DNA of 64,000 bases from Nocardia blacklockiae (GTDB taxonomy: Bacteria > Actinomycetota > Actinomycetes > Mycobacteriales > Mycobacteriaceae). The stretch's first letter is position 1. Each line of letters opens with the position of its first letter. Location: positions 94,148 to 158,147 of the forward strand of contig NZ_JADLRJ010000015.1 in assembly GCF_015477355.1 (NCBI RefSeq). Reading direction: 5' to 3'. A model generated the notes under the pieces. That model was not told the origin of the DNA. It saw only the letters and a program-made list of their open reading frames with translations, and did not search any database. Positions 33,621 through 40,969 of this stretch are shown here, in pieces. Made by a program: the position numbers and the translations under genes.

Positions 33621-34499
33621 ATGGTTCCGGCTCCACTGTTCGTCCTGGCCGCCGCGCTCGCCACGCAGACCGGCCAGGCCTTCGGCAAGCAGTTGTTCGC
33701 GCGGGTGGACCCGCCCGGCGTGGTCGCGCTGCGGGTCGGGATCGCCGCCCTCGCGCTTGTGGTGCTGTACCGGCCGCGCCGGTGGCCGCGCGGTCGGCGA
33801 CTGGGCACCGTCGTGGCGCTGGGCGCGGCGATCGCGGGGATGAACCTCATCTATCCTGCGCTGCACTATCTTCCGCTGGGCGTGGCGGGCACCCTGCAAC
33901 TGCTCGGCCCGCTGACCGTGGCGCTCGCGGGATCGCGCAGACCGGCCGATGTCGCGGTCGTCGCGTTGGCCGTCACGGGCCTGGTGCTCGTCCGCGACCC
34001 GGCCTCGGGTGCGCTGGCCTGGCAGGGCATCACGCTGGCGCTGCTGTCGGCCGCTTCGATGGGCACGTATCTGCTGCTGTCCCGGCGCGTCGGAGCGGAC
34101 GCGGACAGCCGAGCCGGGCTCGCGCTCGGCGTGGCGGTCGCGGCACTGTTCTGGGTGCCGGTCGGTGTGGCGGACAGCGGCTCGGACCTGGCCGCGCCGG
34201 GCGTCCTGGTGGCGGGCTGCGCGGTGGCGCTGCTGTCGGCCGTCGTCCCGTATTCGCTGGAACTCGCGGCGCTGCAACGGCTTCCGGCCGGTGTCGTCGG
34301 TACGCTGCTCACGCTCGAACCCGTGGTCGCCGCGGGCACGGGGTGGCTCGTACTGCACGAGGAGCTGTCCGCGCGGCGCTGGCTCGGCATCGGGTGTATC
34401 TGCGCGGCCGCCGCCGGGGTCACCCTGGCGACCGGCCGCCGGTCCCGGGATCGGATCGGACCGATTCAAACCCTGGTTCCCGACCGGGAGCGGTGTTGA
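33621..34499 (+). CDS. EamA/DMT-family transporter (RhtA-like exporter)
   Basis: A 292-aa membrane protein with ten predicted helices in two EamA halves: first from APLFVLAAALATQTGQAFGKQLF, second from ALAWQGITLALLSAASMGTYLLLSRR, with the LEPVVAAGTGWLVLHEELSARRWLGIGCI block near the end. The family exports amino acids and other metabolites. Start preferred at ATG 33621 with GAGAGG eight bases upstream; a GTG at 33582 would add 13 residues. Probably controlled by the divergent LysR. Ends 77 bp before sfnG. Confidence 0.88.
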   Translation: MVPAPLFVLAAALATQTGQAFGKQLFARVDPPGVVALRVGIAALALVVLYRPRRWPRGRRLGTVVALGAAIAGMNLIYPALHYLPLGVAGTLQLLGPLTVALAGSRRPADVAVVALAVTGLVLVRDPASGALAWQGITLALLSAASMGTYLLLSRRVGADADSRAGLALGVAVAALFWVPVGVADSGSDLAAPGVLVAGCAVALLSAVVPYSLELAALQRLPAGVVGTLLTLEPVVAAGTGWLVLHEELSARRWLGIGCICAAAAGVTLATGRRSRDRIGPIQTLVPDRERC

Positions 34500-34576
34500 A
34501 GTGTGGGGCACACCGGGCGCTCGGTTGCCGCGCCCGGTGTCCGCCAACCTCTCGATCACAACCGCCTGGAGCAGCA

Positions 34577-35695
34577 ATGACGACCGAGAACATCGCCGAG
34601 CAGGTGCGGTTCGCCTACTGGGTGCCCAACGTCAGCGGAGGGCTCGTCACCAGCGACATCGAGCAGCGCACGAGCTGGGATTTCGAGTACAACAAGAAGC
34701 TCGCGCAGACCGCCGAACGCAACGGTTTCGACTACGCGCTGTCCCAGGTGCGCTACACCGCCTCCTACGGCGCCGAGTTCCAGCACGAGTCCACCTCGTT
34801 CAGCCTGGCGCTGCTGGGCGCGACCGAGCGGCTGAAGGTCATCGCGGCCGTGCATCCGGGGCTGTGGCATCCGGCGGTGCTGGCCAAGTTCGGGGCCACC
34901 GCCGACCATCTCTCCGGCGGGCGTTTCGCGATCAACGTGGTGTCCGGCTGGTTCGCGGGGGAGTTCCAGGCCCTCGGCGAGCCGTGGCTCGAACACGACG
35001 AAAGGTACCGGCGCAGCGGCGAATTCCTCGAGGTGATCCGCAAGATCTGGACCGAGGACGCGGTGAACTACGGCGGCGACTTCTACCGGATCCGCGACTT
35101 CACCCTCAAGCCCAAGCCGCTCAACACCCCCGAGCGGCCCAATCCCGAACTGTTCCAAGGCGGTAACTCCACCGCCGCGCGGCGCAACGGCGGCCGCTAC
35201 GCCGACTGGTACTTCTCCAACGGCAAGGACTTCGACGGCGTCACCGAGCAGCTGGACGATCTGCGCGAGGTCGCCCGCGCCCACGACCGCGAGGTGAAGT
35301 TCGGGCTGAACGGCTTCATCATCGCCCGCGACACCGAGAAGGAGGCGCGCGACACCCTCCGCGAGATCATCGAGAAGGCCAATCGCCCTGCGGTGGAAGG
35401 CTTCCGGGACGCGGTGCAGCAGGCGGGCGCGTCGACCAAGGACCGCACGGGCATGTGGGCCGACTCCACCTTCGAGGATCTGGTCCAGTACAACGACGGC
35501 TTCCGCACGCAGCTCATCGGCACCCCGGAACAGATCGCCGAGCGCATCGTCGCCTACCGCGACCTCGGCGTGGACCTGATCCTCGGCGGCTTCCTGCACT
35601 TCCAGGAGGAGATCGAGTACTTCGGCGCCAAGGTGCTGCCGCTGGTCCGCGAACTGGAGGCCGCCCGCACTCCCGCCGCGGCCGCGAGCCGATGA
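34577..35695 (+). CDS. sfnG: Dimethylsulfone monooxygenase SfnG-like (FMNH2-dependent)
   Basis: A 372-aa luciferase-like monooxygenase. FAYWVPNVSGGLVTSDIEQRTSWDFEYNKKLAQTAERNGFDYALSQVRYTASYGAEFQHES is a near-signature of SfnG, followed by HPGLWHPAVLAKFGATADHLSGGRFAINVVSGWFAGEFQALGEPWLEHDERYRRSGEFL. SfnG converts dimethylsulfone to methanesulfinate with FMNH2, supplying sulfur or feeding methanesulfonate pathways. GGAG lies five bases before the ATG. Stop overlaps sfnB start (ATGA). No sigma54-type regulator SfnR is present, unlike Pseudomonas; the neighbouring LysR may serve. Confidence 0.9.
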   Translation: MTTENIAEQVRFAYWVPNVSGGLVTSDIEQRTSWDFEYNKKLAQTAERNGFDYALSQVRYTASYGAEFQHESTSFSLALLGATERLKVIAAVHPGLWHPAVLAKFGATADHLSGGRFAINVVSGWFAGEFQALGEPWLEHDERYRRSGEFLEVIRKIWTEDAVNYGGDFYRIRDFTLKPKPLNTPERPNPELFQGGNSTAARRNGGRYADWYFSNGKDFDGVTEQLDDLREVARAHDREVKFGLNGFIIARDTEKEARDTLREIIEKANRPAVEGFRDAVQQAGASTKDRTGMWADSTFEDLVQYNDGFRTQLIGTPEQIAERIVAYRDLGVDLILGGFLHFQEEIEYFGAKVLPLVRELEAARTPAAAASR

Positions 35696-36981
35696 CCGCG
35701 GTCGCCGCCGAGCGCATCGAGTCGGCCGCGCACGCCCACGCGGTGGCGCGGCGGCTGGCGGCGGATTTCGCGACCGGCGCCGCCCGCCGTGACCGCGAAC
35801 GTGCACTGCCGCACCGGGAAATCGAGCGGCTGGCGGCCAGCGGGCTGCTCGCGGTGACGGTGCCGGCCGAGTTCGGCGGCGCGGACCTGGCGCCGAGCGC
35901 CGTCGCCGAGGTGGTGCGGATCCTGGCGACCGCCGACCCGAACATCGCCCAGATTCCGCACAGCCACTTCGTGTACGTGAACCTGTTGCGGCTGGCGGGA
36001 TCTCGGGAGCAGCGGCGGCGGTATCTGGGGCAGGTGCTGGGCGGCGGGACCATCGCCAACGCGCAGTCGGAGCGCACCAGCGCCACCGTCGCCGAGATCG
36101 GCACCACGGTGCGCCCGGACGGTAACCGCTTCCGCGTCGACGGCGTCAAATACTATTGCACCGGTTCGCTTTTCGCCGATGTGCTGGCGGTGCTGACCCG
36201 GCTCGACGACCCTGGCGAGCAGAGCGGCTTGGCGCCGGGGGAGTACGTCGCCTACCTGCCCGCCGAGTCGCCGGGGGTGCGGATCGTCGACGACTGGAAC
36301 GGCATCGGGCAGCGCACCACCGGCAGCGGGACGGTGTCGTTCGACGGCGTGCTGGTGGATCGCGATCAGCTGGTCGCCCGTTCGGCGGCTGTGCGCGCCC
36401 CGACCGGCTACGGCGCGTTCGCGCAACTGCTGCACGCGGCCATCGACACCGGCATCGCCCGCGGAGCCCTCACCGCCGCAACAGATTTCGTTCGCACCAG
36501 CAGTCGCCCGTGGTTCGAGGCGAACGTCGACCGCGCCATCGACGACCCCTTGCTGATCCAGCGCTTCGGCGAACTCGCGGTCTCCGTCGCCACCGCCGAA
36601 GCGGTTTTGACCGCCGCCTCCACCGCGGTCGACGCGGCGGTGGGTTCGCCTGTTACGGCTCGCACCGTGTCGCCCGTCGACCCGGCACCCGCTGGTCTCG
36701 AAGCGAACGATGCGCCGGGAACAGCGTCCGAGGACCCGGTGGCAGCCGCCTCACTGGCGGTCGCGGCGGCGAAGATCGTCGCCGACCGAGCCGCCAACGA
36801 GGTCTCCGCCGCCCTCTTCGAGGTCTCCGGAACCCGCAGCGCCGCAGCCGATCTCAACCTCCACCACTTCTGGCGCAACGCCCGCACCCACACCCTCCAC
36901 GACCCCGTCCGCTGGAAATACCACCACCTCGGCAAGTCCCTACTCCACGACACCCCACCCCCACTACACGGCGTGATCTGA
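35692..36981 (+). CDS. sfnB: SfnB-family sulfur-acquisition oxidoreductase
   Basis: A 429-aa acyl-CoA-dehydrogenase-fold protein of the SfnB family: LAASGLLAVTVPAEFGGADLAPSAVAEVVRILATADPNIAQIPHSHFVYV, NAQSERTSATVAEIGTTV, FRVDGVKYYCTGSLFADVLAVLTRLDD, DDWNGIGQRTTGSGTVSFDGV and the end LNLHHFWRNARTHTLHDPVRWKYHHLGKSLL. SfnB is needed for growth on dimethylsulfone in Pseudomonas, exact reaction unsettled. Residues about 318-349 form a proline/alanine-rich insertion in an otherwise well-conserved helix region. Coupled to sfnG by ATGA overlap. It shares the KYY.TGSL and WRNART motifs with the gene at 24849. Confidence 0.88.
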   Translation: MTAVAAERIESAAHAHAVARRLAADFATGAARRDRERALPHREIERLAASGLLAVTVPAEFGGADLAPSAVAEVVRILATADPNIAQIPHSHFVYVNLLRLAGSREQRRRYLGQVLGGGTIANAQSERTSATVAEIGTTVRPDGNRFRVDGVKYYCTGSLFADVLAVLTRLDDPGEQSGLAPGEYVAYLPAESPGVRIVDDWNGIGQRTTGSGTVSFDGVLVDRDQLVARSAAVRAPTGYGAFAQLLHAAIDTGIARGALTAATDFVRTSSRPWFEANVDRAIDDPLLIQRFGELAVSVATAEAVLTAASTAVDAAVGSPVTARTVSPVDPAPAGLEANDAPGTASEDPVAAASLAVAAAKIVADRAANEVSAALFEVSGTRSAAADLNLHHFWRNARTHTLHDPVRWKYHHLGKSLLHDTPPPLHGVI

Positions 36982-37021
36982 GCCCACCCGCCCAACACCG
37001 TCACGCCCCCACCACGTCAAC

Positions 37022-37091
37022 CCGAACGCCCCTCGCGTCATCCGAGCGTCGCCACCCCGAACGCCCCTCCCGTCATCCGAGCGTCGCCACC
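37022..37091. repeat. 35-bp tandem duplication downstream of sfnB
   Basis: Units 37022-37056 and 37057-37091 are identical except for one base (CGCGTC against CCCGTC at the centre). They lie in the 160-bp non-coding gap between convergent sfnB and the DUF5313 gene. No coding potential is seen. Confidence 0.85.
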
Positions 37092-37105
37092 CCCCGGCTC
37101 CCGTC

Positions 37106-37130
37106 ATCCCGGCACGTTTTTGGCCGGGAT
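37106..37130. terminator. Perfect hairpin with T-run in loop, shared convergent terminator candidate
   Basis: ATCCCGGC (37106-37113) pairs with GCCGGGAT (37123-37130) around the loop ACGTTTTTG. It lies between two convergent genes and is followed by no T-run on either strand. It may be a bidirectional terminator or a dispersed REP-like palindrome; similar GTCATCCCGGC/GCCGGGATCC units occur in many genomes. Confidence 0.5.
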
Positions 37131-37141
37131 CCACCCCGCCC

Positions 37142-37519
37142 TCACCCCCGCCCGTGCCGCGACTCGTACGCCGCCCGCTCGGCCTCCGCCCGCCGCCGCT
37201 GGCGGATGTCGGCGAGTTCGGGGTCCAGACCGTGCTTGATGAGGCGGTGGCGGCGGTAGACGTACATGAGGGCGACGGTGAAGTAGATCAGCGGGATGTA
37301 GAGCAGCGCCATCATGGACAGGCCGATCCACAGCGGGCCGGGGACCAGCAGGAACAGGCACAGGACGGGGATCACGGGGACCAGGAAGCGCAGCAGGTAG
37401 CGCCGGGCCGCGCCCGCCCCGGTGAGGTCCTCGAGCACCCACTCCCGCATCGAGTCCGGCAGTGTCGCGCCGCAGATGTAGCGCAGGCGCTGGATCGGGT
37501 CGGGGGTCTGCCCACTCAT
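37142..37519 (-). CDS. DUF5313 family membrane protein
   Basis: A 125-aa protein with two adjacent membrane helices (about 42-62 and 66-88) and basic/charged ends. Matches the DUF5313 pattern: QRLRYICGATLPDSMREWVLEDLTGAGAARRYLLRFLVPVIPVLCLF followed by YIPLIYFTVALMYVYRRHRLIKHGLDPELAD. Function unknown; common in mycobacteria and Nocardia. Its ATG overlaps the MarR stop (ATGA), so the pair is co-regulated. Confidence 0.85.
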   Translation of the reverse strand: MSGQTPDPIQRLRYICGATLPDSMREWVLEDLTGAGAARRYLLRFLVPVIPVLCLFLLVPGPLWIGLSMMALLYIPLIYFTVALMYVYRRHRLIKHGLDPELADIRQRRRAEAERAAYESRHGRG

Positions 37520-37986
37520 GTGTCTCTCCTGGTCTCGGGGGCGGCGTGGGCCGCGCGGGCGGCCTCGTTCACGCGGGTGAGGACGTCGCGCAGTTCCTCC
37601 AGATCGGCCAGGCTCACGCCGAGCCGCTCCACGACGGCGGGCGGGATTCGCTCGGCCCGGCGGCGCAGCGCGCGCCCGGCGGCGGTGAGGTCGATCAGCA
37701 GGTTGCGTTCGTCGCGCGGATCCCGGCGGCGGGTGATGAGCCCGGCCGACTCCAGCCGCTTGAGCAGCGGCGAGAGCGTCGCGGAATCCAACTGGACCGC
37801 TTCGGCGATGGCGCGCACCGACATCGGCGACTCGCCCCACAGCGCCAGCATGACCAGATACTGCGGATGGGTCAGCCCCATCGGCTCCAGCAGCGGCCGA
37901 TACACCGCCAGCACCGACCGATTGGCGACCGCCAGCGCGAAGCACACCTGCCGGTCCAGCCGCAGCGGATCGTCCTCGTCGCTCAC
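37516..37986 (-). CDS. MarR-family regulator, OhrR-like
   Basis: A 156-aa MarR-type regulator. N terminus LRLDRQVCFALAVANRSV places a single cysteine (Cys15) as in OhrR, where it senses organic hydroperoxides. Winged helix: GESPMSVRAIAEAVQLDSATLSPLLKRLESAGLITRRRDPRDERNLLIDLT. GTG start after GAGAGGTG. No ohr peroxidase gene is adjacent; instead it is coupled to DUF5313 and divergent from an MHS transporter. A 22-bp inverted repeat in the shared upstream region is the likely operator. Confidence 0.85.
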   Translation of the reverse strand: MSDEDDPLRLDRQVCFALAVANRSVLAVYRPLLEPMGLTHPQYLVMLALWGESPMSVRAIAEAVQLDSATLSPLLKRLESAGLITRRRDPRDERNLLIDLTAAGRALRRRAERIPPAVVERLGVSLADLEELRDVLTRVNEAARAAHAAPETRRDT

Positions 37987-38029
37987 CGGTCACCTCTCGA
38001 AGTCGTCACCCGGCAAAGCTTAGTCCGGC

Positions 38030-38051
38030 AATAGTTAGTGCACAAACTATT
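38030..38051. promoter_or_regulatory. MarR/OhrR-type operator AATAGTT-N8-AACTATT
   Basis: Perfect 7-bp arms (38030-38036 and 38045-38051), AT-rich in a GC-rich surrounding, located 44 bp upstream of the MarR start and 88 bp before the transporter start. Size and composition fit a MarR dimer site, probably autoregulatory. Confidence 0.6.
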
Positions 38052-38138
38052 AGGGCGAGAGTCGTGCCACACCCGGGTTCCGATCAAGGGGAGGACAAAC
38101 CTCGTGGAGCGCCCGGCCGCTTCCTAGGCTGCGCCACC

Positions 38139-39464
38139 GTGACCCTCACAGAACGGACATCGCCGCCCGAGATCCGCCCGGCCGCGATGTCGCCCCGTTC
38201 CGTCGCGCTCGGCAGTGTCATCGGCACGACGATCGAGTGGTACGACTTCTACCTCTACGCGACCGCCGCGGCCCTGGTCTTCAAGCCGCTGTTCTTCCCG
38301 AACGTCTCCTCCACCGCGGGCACCCTGGCCGCCTTCGCCACCTACGCGGCCGGCTTCGGGGCCCGCCCGCTCGGCGCGATCGTGTCGGGCCATCTGGGCG
38401 ACCGGGTGGGCCGCAAGGCGGTACTGGTCGGCGCGCTGCTGCTGATGGGCGTGACGACCGCCGCCGTCGGCGTGCTGCCGACCTACGGCCAGGTGGGCCT
38501 GCTCGCCCCGGCGCTGCTCGCGACGCTGCGCGTGCTGCAAGGTCTCGCGGTCGGCGCGGAATGGGGTGGCGCGGCACTGCTTTCGGTCGAACACGCGCCC
38601 TCGGGACGGCGCGGGCTGTACGGCAGTTTCACCCAGCTCGGTTCGCCCGCGGGCATGCTGCTGGCGACCGCGGTCTTCTATCTGGTGCGCGCCGTCGCCG
38701 GCGAGGACGCGTTCCTGGCCGGGGGCTGGCGGATTCCGTTCCTGCTCAGCGCCGTGCTGGTCGCGGTCGGCCTGCTGATCCGGGTGCGGCTCAGCGACGC
38801 CCGGATCTTCGGCAGACTGCGCGAGAGCGGCGACCTCGCGCGGCTGCCGATCGTGGAGGTGGTGCGCACCCAACCCCGGAACATCGTGCTCACCATCGGT
38901 TTACGCCTCTCGCAGATCGCGCTGTACGTCCTGCTCACCACGTATTCGCTGAGTTATCTGCAAGACGAGTTCGGCAAGGGCAGCTCGGTCGGGCTGGTCG
39001 CACTGCTGATCTGCTCGGCGATCGGGCTGGTGAGCACGCCGCTGTGGGCGTGGCTGTCGGACCGCGTCGGGCGGCGGCGGCCGTACCTGTTCGGCGCGGT
39101 CGGCGGGCTGGTCGCGCTCGCGCTGTTCTTCGCCGCCGCCGAGACGGGATCGAAGGTCGCGGTGGTGGTGGCGATCGTGTTCGGCGTCAACGTCATGCAC
39201 GACGCGATGTACGGACCGCAGGCCGCGTGGTTCGCCGAGCTGTTCGACACCCGGGTGCGCTACAGCGGCAGCTCGCTCGGCTATCAGATCGGCGCGGTGC
39301 TGTCGGGCGGGTTCGCTCCCTTGATCGCGGCCGCGCTGCTGACGGCGGGCGGCGGCAGTCCGTGGCTGATCGTCGGGTACTTCGCGGTGCTGTCGGCGCT
39401 GACGATCGCGGCGGCCTGGTTCGCGCGGGAGACCTATCGAGACGAGATCGGAGAGACAGCGTGA
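38139..39464 (+). CDS. MHS-family MFS transporter
   Basis: About 441 aa, twelve membrane helices. MHS signatures: SVIGTTIEWYDFYLYATAAALVF, ARPLGAIVSGHLGDRVGRKAVLVGALLLMGVTTAAVG, LRVLQGLAVGAEWGGAALLSVEHAP and WLSDRVGRRRPYLFGA. The family imports organic acids, betaines and similar compounds with protons. GTG 38139 is chosen; TAGGCT ends eight bases upstream, giving a likely leaderless start. ATG 38187 is the alternative. Overlaps the following luciferase-like monooxygenase (GTGA), so it probably imports that enzyme's substrate, plausibly an organosulfur compound. Confidence 0.88.
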   Translation: MTLTERTSPPEIRPAAMSPRSVALGSVIGTTIEWYDFYLYATAAALVFKPLFFPNVSSTAGTLAAFATYAAGFGARPLGAIVSGHLGDRVGRKAVLVGALLLMGVTTAAVGVLPTYGQVGLLAPALLATLRVLQGLAVGAEWGGAALLSVEHAPSGRRGLYGSFTQLGSPAGMLLATAVFYLVRAVAGEDAFLAGGWRIPFLLSAVLVAVGLLIRVRLSDARIFGRLRESGDLARLPIVEVVRTQPRNIVLTIGLRLSQIALYVLLTTYSLSYLQDEFGKGSSVGLVALLICSAIGLVSTPLWAWLSDRVGRRRPYLFGAVGGLVALALFFAAAETGSKVAVVVAIVFGVNVMHDAMYGPQAAWFAELFDTRVRYSGSSLGYQIGAVLSGGFAPLIAAALLTAGGGSPWLIVGYFAVLSALTIAAAWFARETYRDEIGETA

Positions 39465-40813
39465 GCCGGATCTACCTCAACGCCTTCGACATGGCCTGCG
39501 TCGGGCACCAATCGGCGGGCCTGTGGCGTCACCCCGACGACCAGGGCCATCGGTACCGGGAACTCGGGTACTGGACCGAGTTCGCGCGCATCCTCGAGGC
39601 CGGCGGTTTCGACGCGCTGTTCCTGGCCGACGTGCTCGGCGTCTACGACGTGTACGGCGGTTCGCGCGACGCCGCGGTCGCCGACGCGGCGCAGTTCCCG
39701 GTGAACGACCCGACACTGGCGATCTCGGCGATGGCCGCGGTGACCGAGCGGCTCGGCTTCGGCGTCACGCTGTCGCTGACCTACGAGCAGCCGTACGCGC
39801 TGGCCCGCCGGATGTCGACGTTGGATCACCTCACGGGTGGTCGGGTGGCGTGGAACATCGTCACCTCCTACCTGGACAGCGCGGCGCGAAACCTCGGGCT
39901 GGACAAGCAGATTCCGCACGACGAGCGGTACGCCGTCGCCGACGAGTATCTCGAGGTGTGCTACAAGCTGTGGGAAGCGTCGTGGGAGGCCGACGCGGTG
40001 GTGCGCGATCCGCGGCGCGGCGTGTTCACCGACCCGGCGAAGGTCCACGACATCGAGCACAAGGGCCGGTACTTCACCGTGCCGGGGCCGTTCCTCTGCG
40101 AGCCGTCGCCGCAGCGCACGCCGGTGCTGTTCCAGGCCGGGGCGTCGCCGCGCGGGGTCCGGTTCGCGGCCGCGCACGCCGAGGCGGTGTTCGTCTCCGG
40201 GCCGACGCCCGAGATCGTGCGGGAGCCGGTGCGCGCGCTGCGGGAGACGGCGGCCGAACTGGGCCGGGATCCGCGGTCGATCAAGGTGTTCGCCATGGCC
40301 ACGCCCGTGGTGGCCGAGACTCGTGAACAGGCCGCCGAGAAGCTGCGGTCGTATCGCGAGTTCGTCAGTGTCGAGGGTGCGCTGGCCCTGTTCGGCGGGT
40401 GGACCGGTGTCGATCTGGCCGATCTCGACCCCGACGAGCCGTTGCGCTACGTCGAGACCGACGCCAACCGCTCCGCTCTCGCCTCGTTCACCACCGGCGA
40501 CCGCTCCTGGACTCCCCGCGAACTCGCGGACACCCTCGGCATCGGCGGCCGCGGCCCGGTGCTGACCGGCGCGCCCGCCGACGTCGCCGACGAACTGGAG
40601 CGCTGGGTCGACGAGGCCGACATCGACGGCTTCAACATCGCCTACGTGACCACCCCGGGCACTTTCGCCGACTTCGCCCGCCTGGTCATCCCCGAACTCC
40701 GCCGCCGCGGGCGGGTCCCGGAATCCACCACCCCTACGACCTTGCGCGAAAGATTGGGCGGCGCAGGACCGCTGCTGGCCTCCGACCACCCGGGTTCGGC
40801 GTACCGCCGCTAG
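39461..40813 (+). CDS. LLM-class FMNH2-dependent monooxygenase (NtaA/SnaA/DmoA type)
   Basis: A 450-aa luciferase-like protein, paralogous to the gene at 26069. Motifs: RIYLNAFDMACVGHQSAGLWRHPDDQGHRY, RRMSTLDHLTGGRVAWNIVTSYLDSAARNLG, DERYAVADEYLEVCYKLWEASW, PQRTPVLFQAGASPRGVRFAAAHAEAVFVSG. Uses reduced FMN and oxygen on a small imported substrate (dimethylsulfide monooxygenase and nitrilotriacetate monooxygenase are family members). Translationally coupled to the MHS transporter, a substrate-import/oxidation pair. No reductase partner nearby. Confidence 0.88.
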   Translation: MSRIYLNAFDMACVGHQSAGLWRHPDDQGHRYRELGYWTEFARILEAGGFDALFLADVLGVYDVYGGSRDAAVADAAQFPVNDPTLAISAMAAVTERLGFGVTLSLTYEQPYALARRMSTLDHLTGGRVAWNIVTSYLDSAARNLGLDKQIPHDERYAVADEYLEVCYKLWEASWEADAVVRDPRRGVFTDPAKVHDIEHKGRYFTVPGPFLCEPSPQRTPVLFQAGASPRGVRFAAAHAEAVFVSGPTPEIVREPVRALRETAAELGRDPRSIKVFAMATPVVAETREQAAEKLRSYREFVSVEGALALFGGWTGVDLADLDPDEPLRYVETDANRSALASFTTGDRSWTPRELADTLGIGGRGPVLTGAPADVADELERWVDEADIDGFNIAYVTTPGTFADFARLVIPELRRRGRVPESTTPTTLRERLGGAGPLLASDHPGSAYRR

Positions 40814-40956
40814 CGGGTTCGCGGACCGTAGCGACTCCCGCTGCCGCGTCCTTCGCCGTGCCCGTGTGCCGCCCCACTGGGCGCGGCCGATTCGGTGCGC
40901 GCAGTGTCTGGACGGCGCGATTCGGCGGGAGCCGCCTGCGGAGGCGGGTGAGCGCA

Positions 40957-40962
40957 TACGCT
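40957..40962 (+). promoter_or_regulatory. -10 element TACGCT for leaderless FGGY kinase transcript
   Basis: TACGCT ends seven bases before GTG 40970; no Shine-Dalgarno is present. Suggests transcription starting at the initiation codon. Confidence 0.4.
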
Positions 40963-40969
40963 GAGCTAC

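Noticed and set aside
40812-40842. AGCGGG/CCCGCT inverted repeat just after the monooxygenase gene as a terminator
   Set aside because: Six-base arms with a 19-base loop and no T-run; too weak to call.
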